From the NCBI RefSeq assembly GCF_030269905.1, contig NZ_BSVC01000002.1, positions 222,419 through 286,418 of the forward strand: DNA of 64,000 nucleotides. The letters run 5' to 3'. The notes beneath the pieces are model-generated. The model was not told the origin of the DNA and did no database searches. It saw nothing but the letters and a program-made list of their open reading frames with translations. The DNA is from Pelosinus sp. IPA-1 (GTDB lineage: Bacteria > Bacillota > Negativicutes > DSM-13327). How positions within the stretch are numbered: position 1 is the stretch's first letter; each line of letters starts with the position of its first letter. This document shows, in pieces, positions 17,286 through 25,323 of this stretch. Both the position numbers and the translations under genes were made by a program.

Positions 17286-18531
17286 ATATATAACTATTCG
17301 AATATTTTTTTCAGTGGTTCTTCTTGTGCTACTCTCTGTTTCCCTAACCGGTTGTTGGAGCAGTCATGAAATAGATAATCTGGCTCTTATCGACATTATG
17401 GGGATTGATCAAGATGATTCCGGTCAGTTTGAATTGACGGTCTCCATAGTTAGCCCTGCTCCTAAGGTAACTGGAACAGGAAAAATTCAATTAACAACTG
17501 TTGTCGAAACAGCTACTGGTAAAACTCTTTATGAAGCCATCGGAAAGTTATCGAGTACTTTTTCGAAAGAAATTTATTTTGGAAATCTAGGGGTTGTTGT
17601 GGTGGGTGAGAAAGCAGCACGGAATAAAATGGAGTCTGTTTTAGATTTCTTAAAAAGAGATAATCATATTCGTCCCTATGTACAGTTACTTATCACGAGG
17701 GAGAGGATCATAGATATTATAAAAACCGAACCGCTGTTGAGAAGTGATTTAGGATCAGAAATCCAAAGCATGGTAACCAATAGGCGCTATAGGCATACGG
17801 CAATCGTTAAAGATTTGAGCCAATTTTTAAAGGATTTCTCCAGTGATACAAAAGATTCTTTCACAGGTGAAATTCGGTTGGCAGCAAAGAGCGGCATAAA
17901 CATAGCCGAAAAGACGAAGTTGTCAGAAATAGATGTCACTCAAAAAGATACAAAAGGAATTGAGCAAAATGCGGGAACACTAAGCCTTCAAGGTTCGGCC
18001 GTATTTAAGGATAAACAATACATTGGTTGGCTTAATGACCAGGAAACTCGAGGGCTTCTTTTGCTAAGAGGTGAACTGACGCAAGATATTATTGTTGTAA
18101 ATTGTCCCCAAGAAGATAATGGGTCGATAAGTATAATGATAAATAAGTCTAGTTGCCAATTGTCTCCTCGTTTCATTGACGGACAACCTGTAATGGACGT
18201 TAACATTAAGGTTGATGGAGATATTCTAGATATTAATTGTCCTGATTTCAAGTTAACAGTGGGTCAGATTAACCAACTGAATGCCGCATTCGAAGAAGAA
18301 ATCAGACAGGAAATAATGATAGTATTGGATAAAACGCAAAAACAGTGGCAAACCGATGTTTTTGGCTTCGGAGACACGATTTACCACCATTATCCGAATG
18401 AATGGAATCAGATAGCCAATCAATGGAGAAATGGAGGTTTATCTGGGATGAAAGTGGACATCTCTATTGTAGCCAATGTTTCTCGATCAGGTCTGATTAA
18501 AAATCCTATTAAAGCAAATGAATCGAGGTAG
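17272..18531 (+). CDS. Spore germinant receptor C subunit lipoprotein (GerC family)
   Basis: This 419-aa protein has a signal peptide ending in the lipobox SLTGCWSSHEID, the classic GerC beginning, so it should be a lipoprotein anchored to the outer face of the inner spore membrane. Family phrases include ALIDIMGIDQD, PAPKVTGTGK, GNLGVVVVGEKAA and the C-terminal WNQIANQWRNGGL. ATG 17272 follows GGAGAATCGAG and overlaps the end of the A gene by 14 bases, which suggests translational coupling. The more upstream ATG at 17224 lies deep in the A gene with no ribosome site. Confidence 0.92.
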   Translation: MKTNKYITIRIFFSVVLLVLLSVSLTGCWSSHEIDNLALIDIMGIDQDDSGQFELTVSIVSPAPKVTGTGKIQLTTVVETATGKTLYEAIGKLSSTFSKEIYFGNLGVVVVGEKAARNKMESVLDFLKRDNHIRPYVQLLITRERIIDIIKTEPLLRSDLGSEIQSMVTNRRYRHTAIVKDLSQFLKDFSSDTKDSFTGEIRLAAKSGINIAEKTKLSEIDVTQKDTKGIEQNAGTLSLQGSAVFKDKQYIGWLNDQETRGLLLLRGELTQDIIVVNCPQEDNGSISIMINKSSCQLSPRFIDGQPVMDVNIKVDGDILDINCPDFKLTVGQINQLNAAFEEEIRQEIMIVLDKTQKQWQTDVFGFGDTIYHHYPNEWNQIANQWRNGGLSGMKVDISIVANVSRSGLIKNPIKANESR

Positions 18532-18536
18532 ATAGT

Positions 18537-18752
18537 ATGAAAATTTTTATCAGTTTGCTTTTGACCCTTCTTGTTTTGGCTTCTTCTGGCAGCTATGTTT
18601 ATGTGGCTATAAAGGGAAAAGAAACAAAAATGCTTTGTATTCAAATAGGGCTATTGGGTCTGGTAATTGCGGGAGGGATTTTTTCCATTTATCGTGTTCC
18701 GGATCCTTCAATTGCTAAAATATTAGGAATCGTGATCCCACGAGTAAATTAG
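18537..18752 (+). CDS. Small two-helix membrane protein, possible germinant receptor D subunit
   Basis: This 71-aa protein has two hydrophobic helices (about 3-25 and 33-52) and the short C-terminal tail IAKILGIVIPRVN. Genes for small two-helix D proteins accompany many ger operons and modulate receptor activity. This one lies 5 bases after the C gene and 12 before the B gene on the same strand, which supports that role. The assignment is by position, size and topology, not by a diagnostic motif. Confidence 0.6.
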   Translation: MKIFISLLLTLLVLASSGSYVYVAIKGKETKMLCIQIGLLGLVIAGGIFSIYRVPDPSIAKILGIVIPRVN

Positions 18753-18764
18753 GAGGGATAGCCA

Positions 18765-19862
18765 GTGATTGAATCGGGTAGGATCAGCAATATTCAGGCT
18801 GCAATGTTAGCAGTCATGTCTTTAACCATTATAGGGCATTTAATTTTGCTAACTGTGGTCATCGGCGAGAGTCATCAAGATGGATGGATTGCAGCTGTAA
18901 TAGGAACTATTCTAGGATTGATTGGGATAATAAGTTTAGTTAGATTGTCTCAAAAATTTCCTGGATTAACCTTAATCGAAATACTTTGTTCGCATTTTTC
19001 TTGGGTAGGTAAATTGATAGGAGTGCTTTATCTTATTTACTTTTATATAATGACGGTTTTAGCTGTAAGATTATTCGTTGAAGTATGTAAAAAGATTATG
19101 GAAGAAACACCGATGGTTGCATTTGCTGCTGTCATTCTATTTCTTACCGCCTATATTGTTTATTCGGGCATAGAAACGGTGGGGCGCATCAATCAAATTA
19201 TATTACCTGTAGTGGTCATTATTGCGTTTGTTGTTGTAGTATTAACTCTTGGGAAAAATAAAGATTACAGTAATTTACTACCTATATTGGGGAACGGTTT
19301 TTCTCCAGTGGCCCTTGGATCTTTATCGGTAATGGGATGGTTTGGTGAATTCGTGATAATGGGTATGATTTTCCCATATGTTCAAAATCCAAGAAAACTT
19401 GTAAAAACCGGTATATATGCGGCACTCATTACACTGGTTTTCTTCTTAGGACCTGTCACTGGCCCCATTGCCATGTTTGGACCAGTGGAAGCGGCTAAGA
19501 TGGAACTTCCAACATTTTCTGAAGTTCGGTATATTACTGCCGGGAGTGTATTGTATCGATTTGATACTATTGCGATCCTGTTCTGGACAACTGGTCTAAC
19601 GATTCGTACCGCCATGTTTTTTTACGGCTTGAGCCTGGGTACAGCACAAGCGTTTAAATTAAAATCTTATCGGCCTATTGTAATTCCCCTTGCTTGGCTG
19701 ATTGGGGTAGGAGCTATTTTGTTTGTGAAAAATTATCAGGAATTAACAGATTTTCTTTTCAATACCTATGTTCCGCTTAATCTTATCATGGGAGTTGCTA
19801 TTCCATTATTACTTTTGCTTGTGTCTCCATTTGTCGTCAAAAAGATATCAATGGGAAGATAG
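18765..19862 (+). CDS. Spore germinant receptor B subunit (GerAB family transporter)
   Basis: This 365-aa protein has about ten hydrophobic segments and belongs to the GerAB branch of the APC superfamily. It opens with ISNIQAAMLAVMSLTIIGH and contains YIMTVLAVRLFVEVCK, EETPMVAF, LPILGNGFSP, a GWFGEFVIMGMIFPY segment and PVEAAKMELPTFSEVRYI. The B subunit is the probable germinant-binding channel part of the receptor. The start is GTG 18765, 7 bases after AGGAGGGATA. End of the operon; a repeat copy follows instead of a clear terminator. Confidence 0.92.
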   Translation: MIESGRISNIQAAMLAVMSLTIIGHLILLTVVIGESHQDGWIAAVIGTILGLIGIISLVRLSQKFPGLTLIEILCSHFSWVGKLIGVLYLIYFYIMTVLAVRLFVEVCKKIMEETPMVAFAAVILFLTAYIVYSGIETVGRINQIILPVVVIIAFVVVVLTLGKNKDYSNLLPILGNGFSPVALGSLSVMGWFGEFVIMGMIFPYVQNPRKLVKTGIYAALITLVFFLGPVTGPIAMFGPVEAAKMELPTFSEVRYITAGSVLYRFDTIAILFWTTGLTIRTAMFFYGLSLGTAQAFKLKSYRPIVIPLAWLIGVGAILFVKNYQELTDFLFNTYVPLNLIMGVAIPLLLLLVSPFVVKKISMGR

Positions 19863-19898
19863 TATGTAGATGTTTTGAATTCGAAAAAATGCATGATC

Positions 19899-20014
19899 CT
19901 GACGGTTCTTTGAATCAAAACTCCTGCAAAGCAACCTAGTCTGCAGGAGTTTTGTATTTTAATGATAAATAGGGTAGAAATATGAGACACCGCTTTTCGA
20001 AAAGAAGTTTATGA
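19899..20014 (+). repeat. Composite intergenic repeat, copy 4, with inverted end box
   Basis: tgacggttctttgaatc (an end box in reverse orientation) directly abuts the hairpin (ctcctgcaaagc / ctgcaggag, 19921-19951). The tail to 19982 and caccgcttttcgaaaagaag then follow. This copy shows the end box facing both ways in the family. Confidence 0.8.
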
Positions 20015-20080
20015 TATCACGAAATTATTTAAAGTGAGAAAACTTATTATCATTATTTTTTAAGAATGGAGAAAATAATT

Positions 20081-20692
20081 TTGATAGAGCATGGGAAAAA
20101 AACTTTGGGAGAATTATTAAAAGAAAACATTTTTGATAATATTATCAATATAGATGAAAAGGATTTAATTGAGCTTTCGGATTTATTTATTAAAAGGGAA
20201 TATGTTCATAATGAAGTTCTTGTCAAAGAAGGGGAAAAATGGGACAAGGTTTTCTTTATCCATAAAGGCATTATTCGACTTTTTTATATGAATTTAGAAG
20301 GACAAGAGTATAATAAAGGATTTTTTGGGAAAAACCAATTGTTATGGCCAATTGCTCCTTCGGCCCGTAAAAATGACAGTCTTTTCAACATATCTGCTTT
20401 AGAAGATGTTACAGTCTCCGTTTGTGATTTTTTATCTTTTCATTCCTGGTTAACTTGTCATGGTTATTGGGAAAAGTTTGCTTTGTTCTATGCTGAATTA
20501 TTTGTAGAGGATAAGTTCCGTAGAGAATCTGAATTTCTTATAAATTCGGCGACAGAGAGGTTTAGGCATTTCTGCAATGAATATCCCGAACTTGTCAGAA
20601 GAATACCTGATTACCATCTGGCTTCGTATCTTGGTATTACCAATGTTACGCTATCAAGAATAAAAAAATCTATTAATTTTAACTTATGTTAA
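20081..20692 (+). CDS. Crp/Fnr-family regulator with cyclic-nucleotide-like domain
   Basis: The protein is about 203 aa. An N-terminal cupin-like cNMP-binding fold has VLVKEGEKWDKVFFIHKGII and GKNQLLWPIAP, and the C-terminus has a degenerate DNA-binding helix pair LASYLGITNVTLSRIKKS, as in Crp relatives lacking a full wing. The effector is unknown. TTG 20081 has GGAGAA 7 bases upstream; the earlier in-frame ATG (20066) has no ribosome site, although it would add only five residues. It may regulate the SDR gene that follows on the same strand. Confidence 0.8.
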   Translation: MIEHGKKTLGELLKENIFDNIINIDEKDLIELSDLFIKREYVHNEVLVKEGEKWDKVFFIHKGIIRLFYMNLEGQEYNKGFFGKNQLLWPIAPSARKNDSLFNISALEDVTVSVCDFLSFHSWLTCHGYWEKFALFYAELFVEDKFRRESEFLINSATERFRHFCNEYPELVRRIPDYHLASYLGITNVTLSRIKKSINFNLC

Positions 20693-20769
20693 TGAGCGTT
20701 TTTCATCCGTATATTATACTACCTACTAAAGAAGAAATTTTTTTGATGATTTTAGGAGGTAGATAGTAA

Positions 20770-21543
20770 ATGAATTTGTTAATTAATAAAACAGCTCTTA
20801 TTACAGGAGGAAGTGATGGAATTGGTTTTGCAACTGCCATAGCTTTTGCCGAGCAAGGAGCAAATCTGATACTTATTGGAAGAGACAAAGAAAAATTAGG
20901 TTGTAGGGAAAAATTATTAAAACAATATGATATAACTGTTCTCTCTATTCCAGCCGATATTAGTAACAAAGATTCATTCTCTGAAATAGTCGAACAGGTT
21001 CGTACAAAAAACATAAAAATCGACATTATAGTAAATAATGCAGGCATCGCACGCTTTATACCTTTTGTGAATACAGATATCCCGACATTGGATTATCATC
21101 TAAATTTAAACGTGAAAGCTCCTTATTTGTTGACGCAAGCTTTCCTGGATGATCTAATTGAATCCCGGGGAAATGTGATTAATATTTCGTCTTATTTTTC
21201 CAGAAGAATGCTGCCGGATAGACCCTCAACAGCATACTCTATGACAAAAGGGGCTATAGAATCTTTCACCAAAGCCCTTGCATTTGAATTAGGCCCACAT
21301 GGCGTTCGGGTTAATGCGATTGCACCCGGTACTGTCGCTACACCTCAAGTTGAGAGCAACTTGGAGTGTCTTGATAGGAAAGCAAAAGACCGTTTCAACT
21401 CAATGATTAAATCAATTTATCCGTTGCAAACAATAGGGGAACCGAAAGATATAGCCAATATGGCTGTTTTTCTGGCATCAGATCAGGCAAAATGGGTTAC
21501 GGGAGGGATTTTTCCTGTTGACGGAGGTCTTACAATAAACTAA
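20770..21543 (+). CDS. Short-chain dehydrogenase/reductase
   Basis: This 257-aa classical SDR has the cofactor loop TGGSDGIG (TGxxxGIG), NNAG at about residue 90, the catalytic Ser in INISSY, the YSMTKG motif (YxxxK) and the C-terminal PVDGGLTIN. It uses NAD(P)H to interconvert an alcohol and a ketone on an unknown substrate. AGGAGGTAGATAGTAA precedes the ATG. No neighbour fixes the pathway. Confidence 0.9.
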   Translation: MNLLINKTALITGGSDGIGFATAIAFAEQGANLILIGRDKEKLGCREKLLKQYDITVLSIPADISNKDSFSEIVEQVRTKNIKIDIIVNNAGIARFIPFVNTDIPTLDYHLNLNVKAPYLLTQAFLDDLIESRGNVINISSYFSRRMLPDRPSTAYSMTKGAIESFTKALAFELGPHGVRVNAIAPGTVATPQVESNLECLDRKAKDRFNSMIKSIYPLQTIGEPKDIANMAVFLASDQAKWVTGGIFPVDGGLTIN

Positions 21544-21746
21544 GAAGCTACTCCGCCACAGCCTGACGTCCCTACTATCTCTTTTAAAAAGTCATTGAAG
21601 CTATTCAAAAGCATATTGAAATAAGAACCATAACTAATATATACGACAAAGCCATGGGAATTGAGAATGAGCTATCGCCAAGGAGAGTGAAGAGCTGCTG
21701 TTGTGATCTTTTTCGTAGGTGTGAATGTGGAGGAGGATGTTCAGCT

Positions 21747-22001
21747 TTAGTTGAGCGGGTTCATAATAAAATAGGCTAGGAGTAGCATTGACGATAATAA
21801 TGCTATTATTGATGTTACAGGGCTAACTATATCTATTCCTTTCACCTTCCATAAAACTAAACTTGAGAAAGAACCAACGGCAAATCCTAAAAAAATAAAG
21901 CTACTACCAGCTTGCACATGCTTTCCAATTAACAGTACAACACCTACAAGGCACGTTAAGATTGTACTTACCCAAAATCCAATCAATGTAGAGTCTGTCA
22001 T
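21747..22001 (-). CDS. Small membrane protein
   Basis: This is an 84-aa protein with three hydrophobic stretches (IGFWVSTILTCLVGVVLLIG, FIFLGFAVGSFSSLVLW and SIIALLSSMLLLAYFIM). GGGGG lies 8 bases before ATG 22001; upstream starts at 22007 (ATG) or 22058 (TTG) are also possible. I do not recognise a family. Bases 21544-21746 contain a lead-like word (taatatatacgacaaa) and an unexplained Cys-rich frame on the other strand. Confidence 0.55.
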   Translation of the reverse strand: MTDSTLIGFWVSTILTCLVGVVLLIGKHVQAGSSFIFLGFAVGSFSSLVLWKVKGIDIVSPVTSIIALLSSMLLLAYFIMNPLN

Positions 22002-22122
22002 GCTCATAGCCCCCAGTTTATTTATGGTGCTTGCATAGGCGAGATGTTCAAAATACAAGGAATTTATTCAATTATTATTCCCATGGAGAAGTCGTATATG
22101 CCCAAAGATTATGAAACAAAGC

Positions 22123-22165
22123 AAAGAACGTTAAAACACTGGAGTATGTTTTAACGTTCTTTTTT
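22123..22165 (+). terminator. Orphan intrinsic terminator
   Basis: Arms aaagaacgttaaaaca / tgttttaacgttcttt have a T run after them on the plus strand. No plus-strand gene precedes it within 580 bases, so it may end an unannotated small RNA or long read-through from the SDR gene. Confidence 0.7.
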
Positions 22166-22244
22166 CATGTTGTAAAGTATACATCCTCAAACATATCACT
22201 GACTACAGATGAAAAGCATCGAATTTGCAAAATTCTAGCTTTGA

Positions 22245-22304
22245 TGTATCAATATAGTAGTAATTACTTAACTAGTGTATCAAAAAAGGTATAATAAGTA
22301 TCAA
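22245..22304 (+). promoter_or_regulatory. Three gtatcaa repeats, candidate activator sites
   Basis: gtatcaa occurs at 22245, 22277 and 22298, and its reverse complement ttgatac at 22436, just before the sigma-54 promoter. The direct copies lie 145-205 bases upstream of the -24 element, where enhancer-binding activators usually bind. LevR-family binding is inferred. Confidence 0.45.
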
Positions 22305-22339
22305 AATCTTAATTAGAACACAATGTTAAGGGAGGGGAG

Positions 22340-22429
22340 ATGATAATTTGGAAGATAGTTGTTCTAATAGTTACTTATACATTAGCCAGGTTAACCGTAG
22401 AACATTTTGAAAGAAAAAAGCTAAAATAA
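22340..22429 (+). CDS. Putative 29-aa membrane peptide upstream of the PTS operon
   Basis: The ATG follows GGGAGGGGAG almost directly and encodes MIIWKIVVLIVTYTLARL and then a charged tail (EHFERKKLK). It would be a single helix with a basic cytoplasmic end. It lies upstream of the sigma-54 promoter, so it would need its own promoter. Support is the ribosome site and the hydrophobic pattern only. Confidence 0.35.
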   Translation: MIIWKIVVLIVTYTLARLTVEHFERKKLK

Positions 22430-22447
22430 ATTTTGTTGATACATAGC

Positions 22448-22464
22448 TTGGCATGGAATTTGCA
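22448..22464 (+). promoter_or_regulatory. Sigma-54 (-24/-12) promoter of the PTS operon
   Basis: ttggcatggaatttgca matches the RpoN consensus, with GG at 22450-22451 and GC at 22462-22463, the required 12-base spacing. The IIA start is about 40 bases downstream. The activator encoded at the end of the operon has the sigma-54-contact motif, so promoter and regulator fit together. Confidence 0.85.
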
Positions 22465-22504
22465 CTGTAAATAAGCAATAAAGTTAGAGAAGAAGGTGAT
22501 AAAT

Positions 22505-22924
22505 GTGGTAGGTTTAGTAATATGCACACATGGAAAGTTTTCAGATGAATTAGTAAAAGCATCAGAAATGATATTTGGAAAACAAGAGGATGTAAGAACT
22601 ATAACATTTGAACCGGGTGAAAGTGCAGATGAATTAGTCGGAAAATATGAGAGAGCCATAGAACAGTTGGGTGAAAAAGACGAAATTCTTTTCATTGTTG
22701 ACCTATTTGGTGGAAGTCCATACAATGCTGCCAGCAGAATTGTTGCAGATCATGAAAATATGGATATTATAGCAGGGGTAAATTTACCAATGCTGTTAGA
22801 AATTTATATGCAAAGAACTTATTCAAGTTTACCTGAATTAGTTGATGTTGCAATACATGCAGGACGTAATGCTGTAAAATCCTTTAGAGATAATTTTGCG
22901 ACTGTGGTTGAGGAGGAATTATGA
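22505..22924 (+). CDS. PTS mannose-family EIIA component
   Basis: This 139-aa protein begins VGLVICTHGKFSDEL, with the phosphorylated His at residue 9. DLFGGSPYNAASR and GVNLPMLLEI are also typical of EIIA-Man. It takes phosphate from HPr and hands it to EIIB. GTG 22505 is preferred: AGAAGG ends 8 bases before it and the protein then starts at the usual place, whereas the GTG at 22496 overlaps that site. First gene of the operon; it ends 1 base before the EIIB start. Confidence 0.9.
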   Translation: MVGLVICTHGKFSDELVKASEMIFGKQEDVRTITFEPGESADELVGKYERAIEQLGEKDEILFIVDLFGGSPYNAASRIVADHENMDIIAGVNLPMLLEIYMQRTYSSLPELVDVAIHAGRNAVKSFRDNFATVVEEEL

Positions 22925-22925
22925 T

Positions 22926-23408
22926 ATGAAAATTTGTTTAACTAGAATTGATGATCGCTTAATCCACGGGCAGGTGGCAACGGTTTGGGTAAAGGAATCC
23001 GGATGCGATAAAATCATTGCCTGTAGTGATGAAGTCGCCGCTGACCAATTAAGAAAAACTTTATTATTACAAGTAACACCACCAGGGATAAAAGCCTATG
23101 TGTTACCAATTGATAGGGTTATTGAAGCATACAAGAACCCCAAATATAGTGATTTTAAAACACTGTTTTTATGTACCAATCCAACAGATGTTGTGCGATT
23201 GGTAGAAGGTGGCGTAGATATTAAATCTGTAAACGTTGGTGGAATGTGTTATAAAGAGGGAAAAGTTTTAATTACGGGAGCAGTTGCAGTTGACAAAACA
23301 GATGTAGATGCTTTCAGAAAGCTAAATGAAAAAGGAATTGAATTAGAAATAAGAAAAGTGGCCCGTGATAGTAAAGTTGACTTAATGAGTCTCAACTTAC
23401 CGTTTTAA
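22926..23408 (+). CDS. PTS mannose-family EIIB component (first copy)
   Basis: This 160-aa protein begins MKICLTRIDDRLIHGQVATVW; His14 in DDRLIHGQV is the phosphorylation site. Later family phrases are TPPGIKAYVLP, FLCTNPTDVVRLVEGGV and NVGGMCYKEGK. It accepts phosphate from EIIA and phosphorylates the sugar bound by IIC/IID. GGAGGAATT precedes ATG 22926; the frame's earlier ATG lies inside the IIA gene. A very similar second copy lies at 26151. Confidence 0.92.
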   Translation: MKICLTRIDDRLIHGQVATVWVKESGCDKIIACSDEVAADQLRKTLLLQVTPPGIKAYVLPIDRVIEAYKNPKYSDFKTLFLCTNPTDVVRLVEGGVDIKSVNVGGMCYKEGKVLITGAVAVDKTDVDAFRKLNEKGIELEIRKVARDSKVDLMSLNLPF

Positions 23409-23458
23409 ATACAGAAATGTATTTAAAAATAGGTTATTAAAAAAATGGGGGGATAACA

Positions 23459-24226
23459 ATGAGTGAATTGCAAATGGTTTTACTAATAATTGTTGCGGCT
23501 ATTGCAGGTATGGAAAGTGTAGTTGATGAGGGACAAGGTCATAGACCACTAATTGCATGTACACTAGTAGGGCTTGTTCTAGGAGATGTTACAACAGGTA
23601 TTATTCTAGGTGGTACGTTAGAACTCATGGCCTTAGGTTGGATGAACGTTGGGGCATCTATGGCTCCAGATTCGGCTCTGGCTAGTGTAATCGCTGCCAT
23701 ATTGATAATTGTCGGTAAACAATCAATAGGGGCCGGTATCGCTGTAGCAATACCAATTGCAGCGGCAGGTCAAGTACTTACTATTTTTGTTCGATCAGCG
23801 ACAACGTTTTTCCAACATCTTGCTGATAAGTATGCAGAAAAAGGTAGCTGCAGAGGAATAGAAATGTGCCATTTTCTTGCTTGGACATTACAAGCACTGC
23901 GTGTTGCTGTTCCAACTGCATTAGTTGCTGCCATCGCTGGAACAGATACCGTTACTGTTTTACTTGCATCCATCCCAGATGTAATCACAAGAGGCTTGCA
24001 GATCGCTGGTGGATTTATCGTAGTTGTTGGTTATGCAATGGTTATTAACATGATGGAAGCCAAATATTTAATGCCATTTTTCTTTTTAGGTTTCGTAGTT
24101 GCTGCATTCACTAGCTTAAATCTTGTTGCATTTGGTGTGGTTGGCACAGTATTAGCTATTCTTTATATCCAACTCAATCCCAAATATAATGAGTCAACGG
24201 CAATCGTTGATGAACTAGATCTATAA
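23459..24226 (+). CDS. PTS mannose-family EIIC component
   Basis: This 255-aa hydrophobic protein is a sugar-translocating subunit of the Man/Sor family. Conserved stretches are GMESVVDEGQGHRPLIACTL, GLVLGDVTTGIILGGTLELM, GWMNVGASMAPDSALASVI and the C-terminal FFFLGFVVAAFT. It forms the membrane channel with EIID. GGGGGG lies 11 bases before the ATG. Confidence 0.92.
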   Translation: MSELQMVLLIIVAAIAGMESVVDEGQGHRPLIACTLVGLVLGDVTTGIILGGTLELMALGWMNVGASMAPDSALASVIAAILIIVGKQSIGAGIAVAIPIAAAGQVLTIFVRSATTFFQHLADKYAEKGSCRGIEMCHFLAWTLQALRVAVPTALVAAIAGTDTVTVLLASIPDVITRGLQIAGGFIVVVGYAMVINMMEAKYLMPFFFLGFVVAAFTSLNLVAFGVVGTVLAILYIQLNPKYNESTAIVDELDL

Positions 24227-24240
24227 AGGGAGATGTAAAA

Positions 24241-25062
24241 ATGAATGAAAAGAAATTAACCAAAGGTGATCTCTTTAGTATGTTTATTCGCTCTAACTTT
24301 CTCTTAGCATCCTTTAACTTTGAAAGAATGCAATCAATGGGTTTTTGTGTCACAATGATTCCTGCATTAAAAAAATTGTATCAAGGGGAAGAACTTAAAA
24401 AAGCATTAAAACGGCATTTGGAGTTTTTCAATACACAACCATTCATTTCTGCCCCTATTATGGGAATCACAGCAGCTATGGAAGAACAACGCGCCAATGG
24501 AGCTCCTATTGATGATGCATCAATTAGTGGTGTAAAAGTAGGCCTTATGGGACCACTTGCTGGTGTGGGAGACCCTATATTTTGGGGAACGATCAGACCT
24601 GTTACTGCAGCTTTGGGTGCATCATTGGCATTGAGTGGCAGTATATTAGGACCAATCTTGTTTTTCTTATCATTTAATGTAATACGATTAGCGACAAAAT
24701 ACTATGGTTTACAGTATGGATATACAACAGGGACTGGTATTGTCTCTGACATGTCAGGAAATAGATTACAGAAATTAACTGAGGGAGCATCCATATTAGG
24801 ATTGTTCGTAATGGGTTGCTTAGTTTCAAGGTGGACCAGTATGAATGTACCATTAGTAGTTTCTACGGTTACTGGGGCAGATGGAAAAGTAGTAGTTACC
24901 ACAGTGCAAACTATCTTAGATCAGTTAATGCCAGGGATGCTGCCATTAGGCTTAACGTTCTTATGCATGTACCTATTGAAAAAGAAGGTCAATGCAATAG
25001 GGATAATCTTTGGACTCTTTGCATTAGGAATTATAGGTTATGCATGTGGTCTACTTAAATAA
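24241..25062 (+). CDS. PTS mannose-family EIID component
   Basis: This 273-aa protein starts KKLTKGDLFSMFIRSNFLL, then shows SFNFERMQSMGFCVTMIPAL, FFNTQPFISAPIMGITAAM, KVGLMGPLAGVGDPIFWGT and a C-terminal pair of membrane helices. EIID pairs with EIIC for sugar recognition; which sugar of the mannose/fructose/sorbose group cannot be read. It lies 14 bases after IIC. Confidence 0.92.
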   Translation: MNEKKLTKGDLFSMFIRSNFLLASFNFERMQSMGFCVTMIPALKKLYQGEELKKALKRHLEFFNTQPFISAPIMGITAAMEEQRANGAPIDDASISGVKVGLMGPLAGVGDPIFWGTIRPVTAALGASLALSGSILGPILFFLSFNVIRLATKYYGLQYGYTTGTGIVSDMSGNRLQKLTEGASILGLFVMGCLVSRWTSMNVPLVVSTVTGADGKVVVTTVQTILDQLMPGMLPLGLTFLCMYLLKKKVNAIGIIFGLFALGIIGYACGLLK

Positions 25063-25090
25063 TTAAAGAGGTATAGATGATTTTCTCCTT

Positions 25091-25177
25091 ATGCTCCTAG
25101 TAGTGGTATTATCTGTATTAATGTTACATGCTAAAGAATTTTATGTTAGGTTATTTTTAAGAGCTGAGGTTAAATGA
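25091..25177 (+). CDS. Putative 28-aa hydrophobic peptide after EIID
   Basis: ATG 25091 opens MLLVVVLSVLMLHAKEFYV with a basic end (RLFLRAEVK). The same frame is open further upstream (DDFLL), and a GAGG site lies about 20 bases before the ATG, so a non-standard start at 25071-25082 is possible. Like the 29-aa frame before EIIA it is one helix with a charged tail. Weak evidence. Confidence 0.25.
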   Translation: MLLVVVLSVLMLHAKEFYVRLFLRAEVK

Positions 25178-25228
25178 TAACGATGCGCTTTATTAATAAT
25201 TAGGCATATAATGAATTCTTTAGCATGT
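25126..25228. repeat. 103-base segment bounded by a 15-bp perfect inverted repeat
   Basis: acatgctaaagaatt (25126-25140) is exactly inverted at 25214-25228 (aattctttagcatgt). The arms are 73 bases apart and enclose the end of the small frame after EIID. It could be a miniature insertion, or a long-range stem separating the PTS genes from the downstream HAD/IIB/regulator genes. Confidence 0.55.
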
Positions 25229-25323
25229 TTTATGTAATAAAGGATTAGACACAAATGGAAGGCGTCGTTAATGTGGATTAGGACGGAATTAAGAGGAGGA
25301 GGATTTATATCAATAGGTATAAA

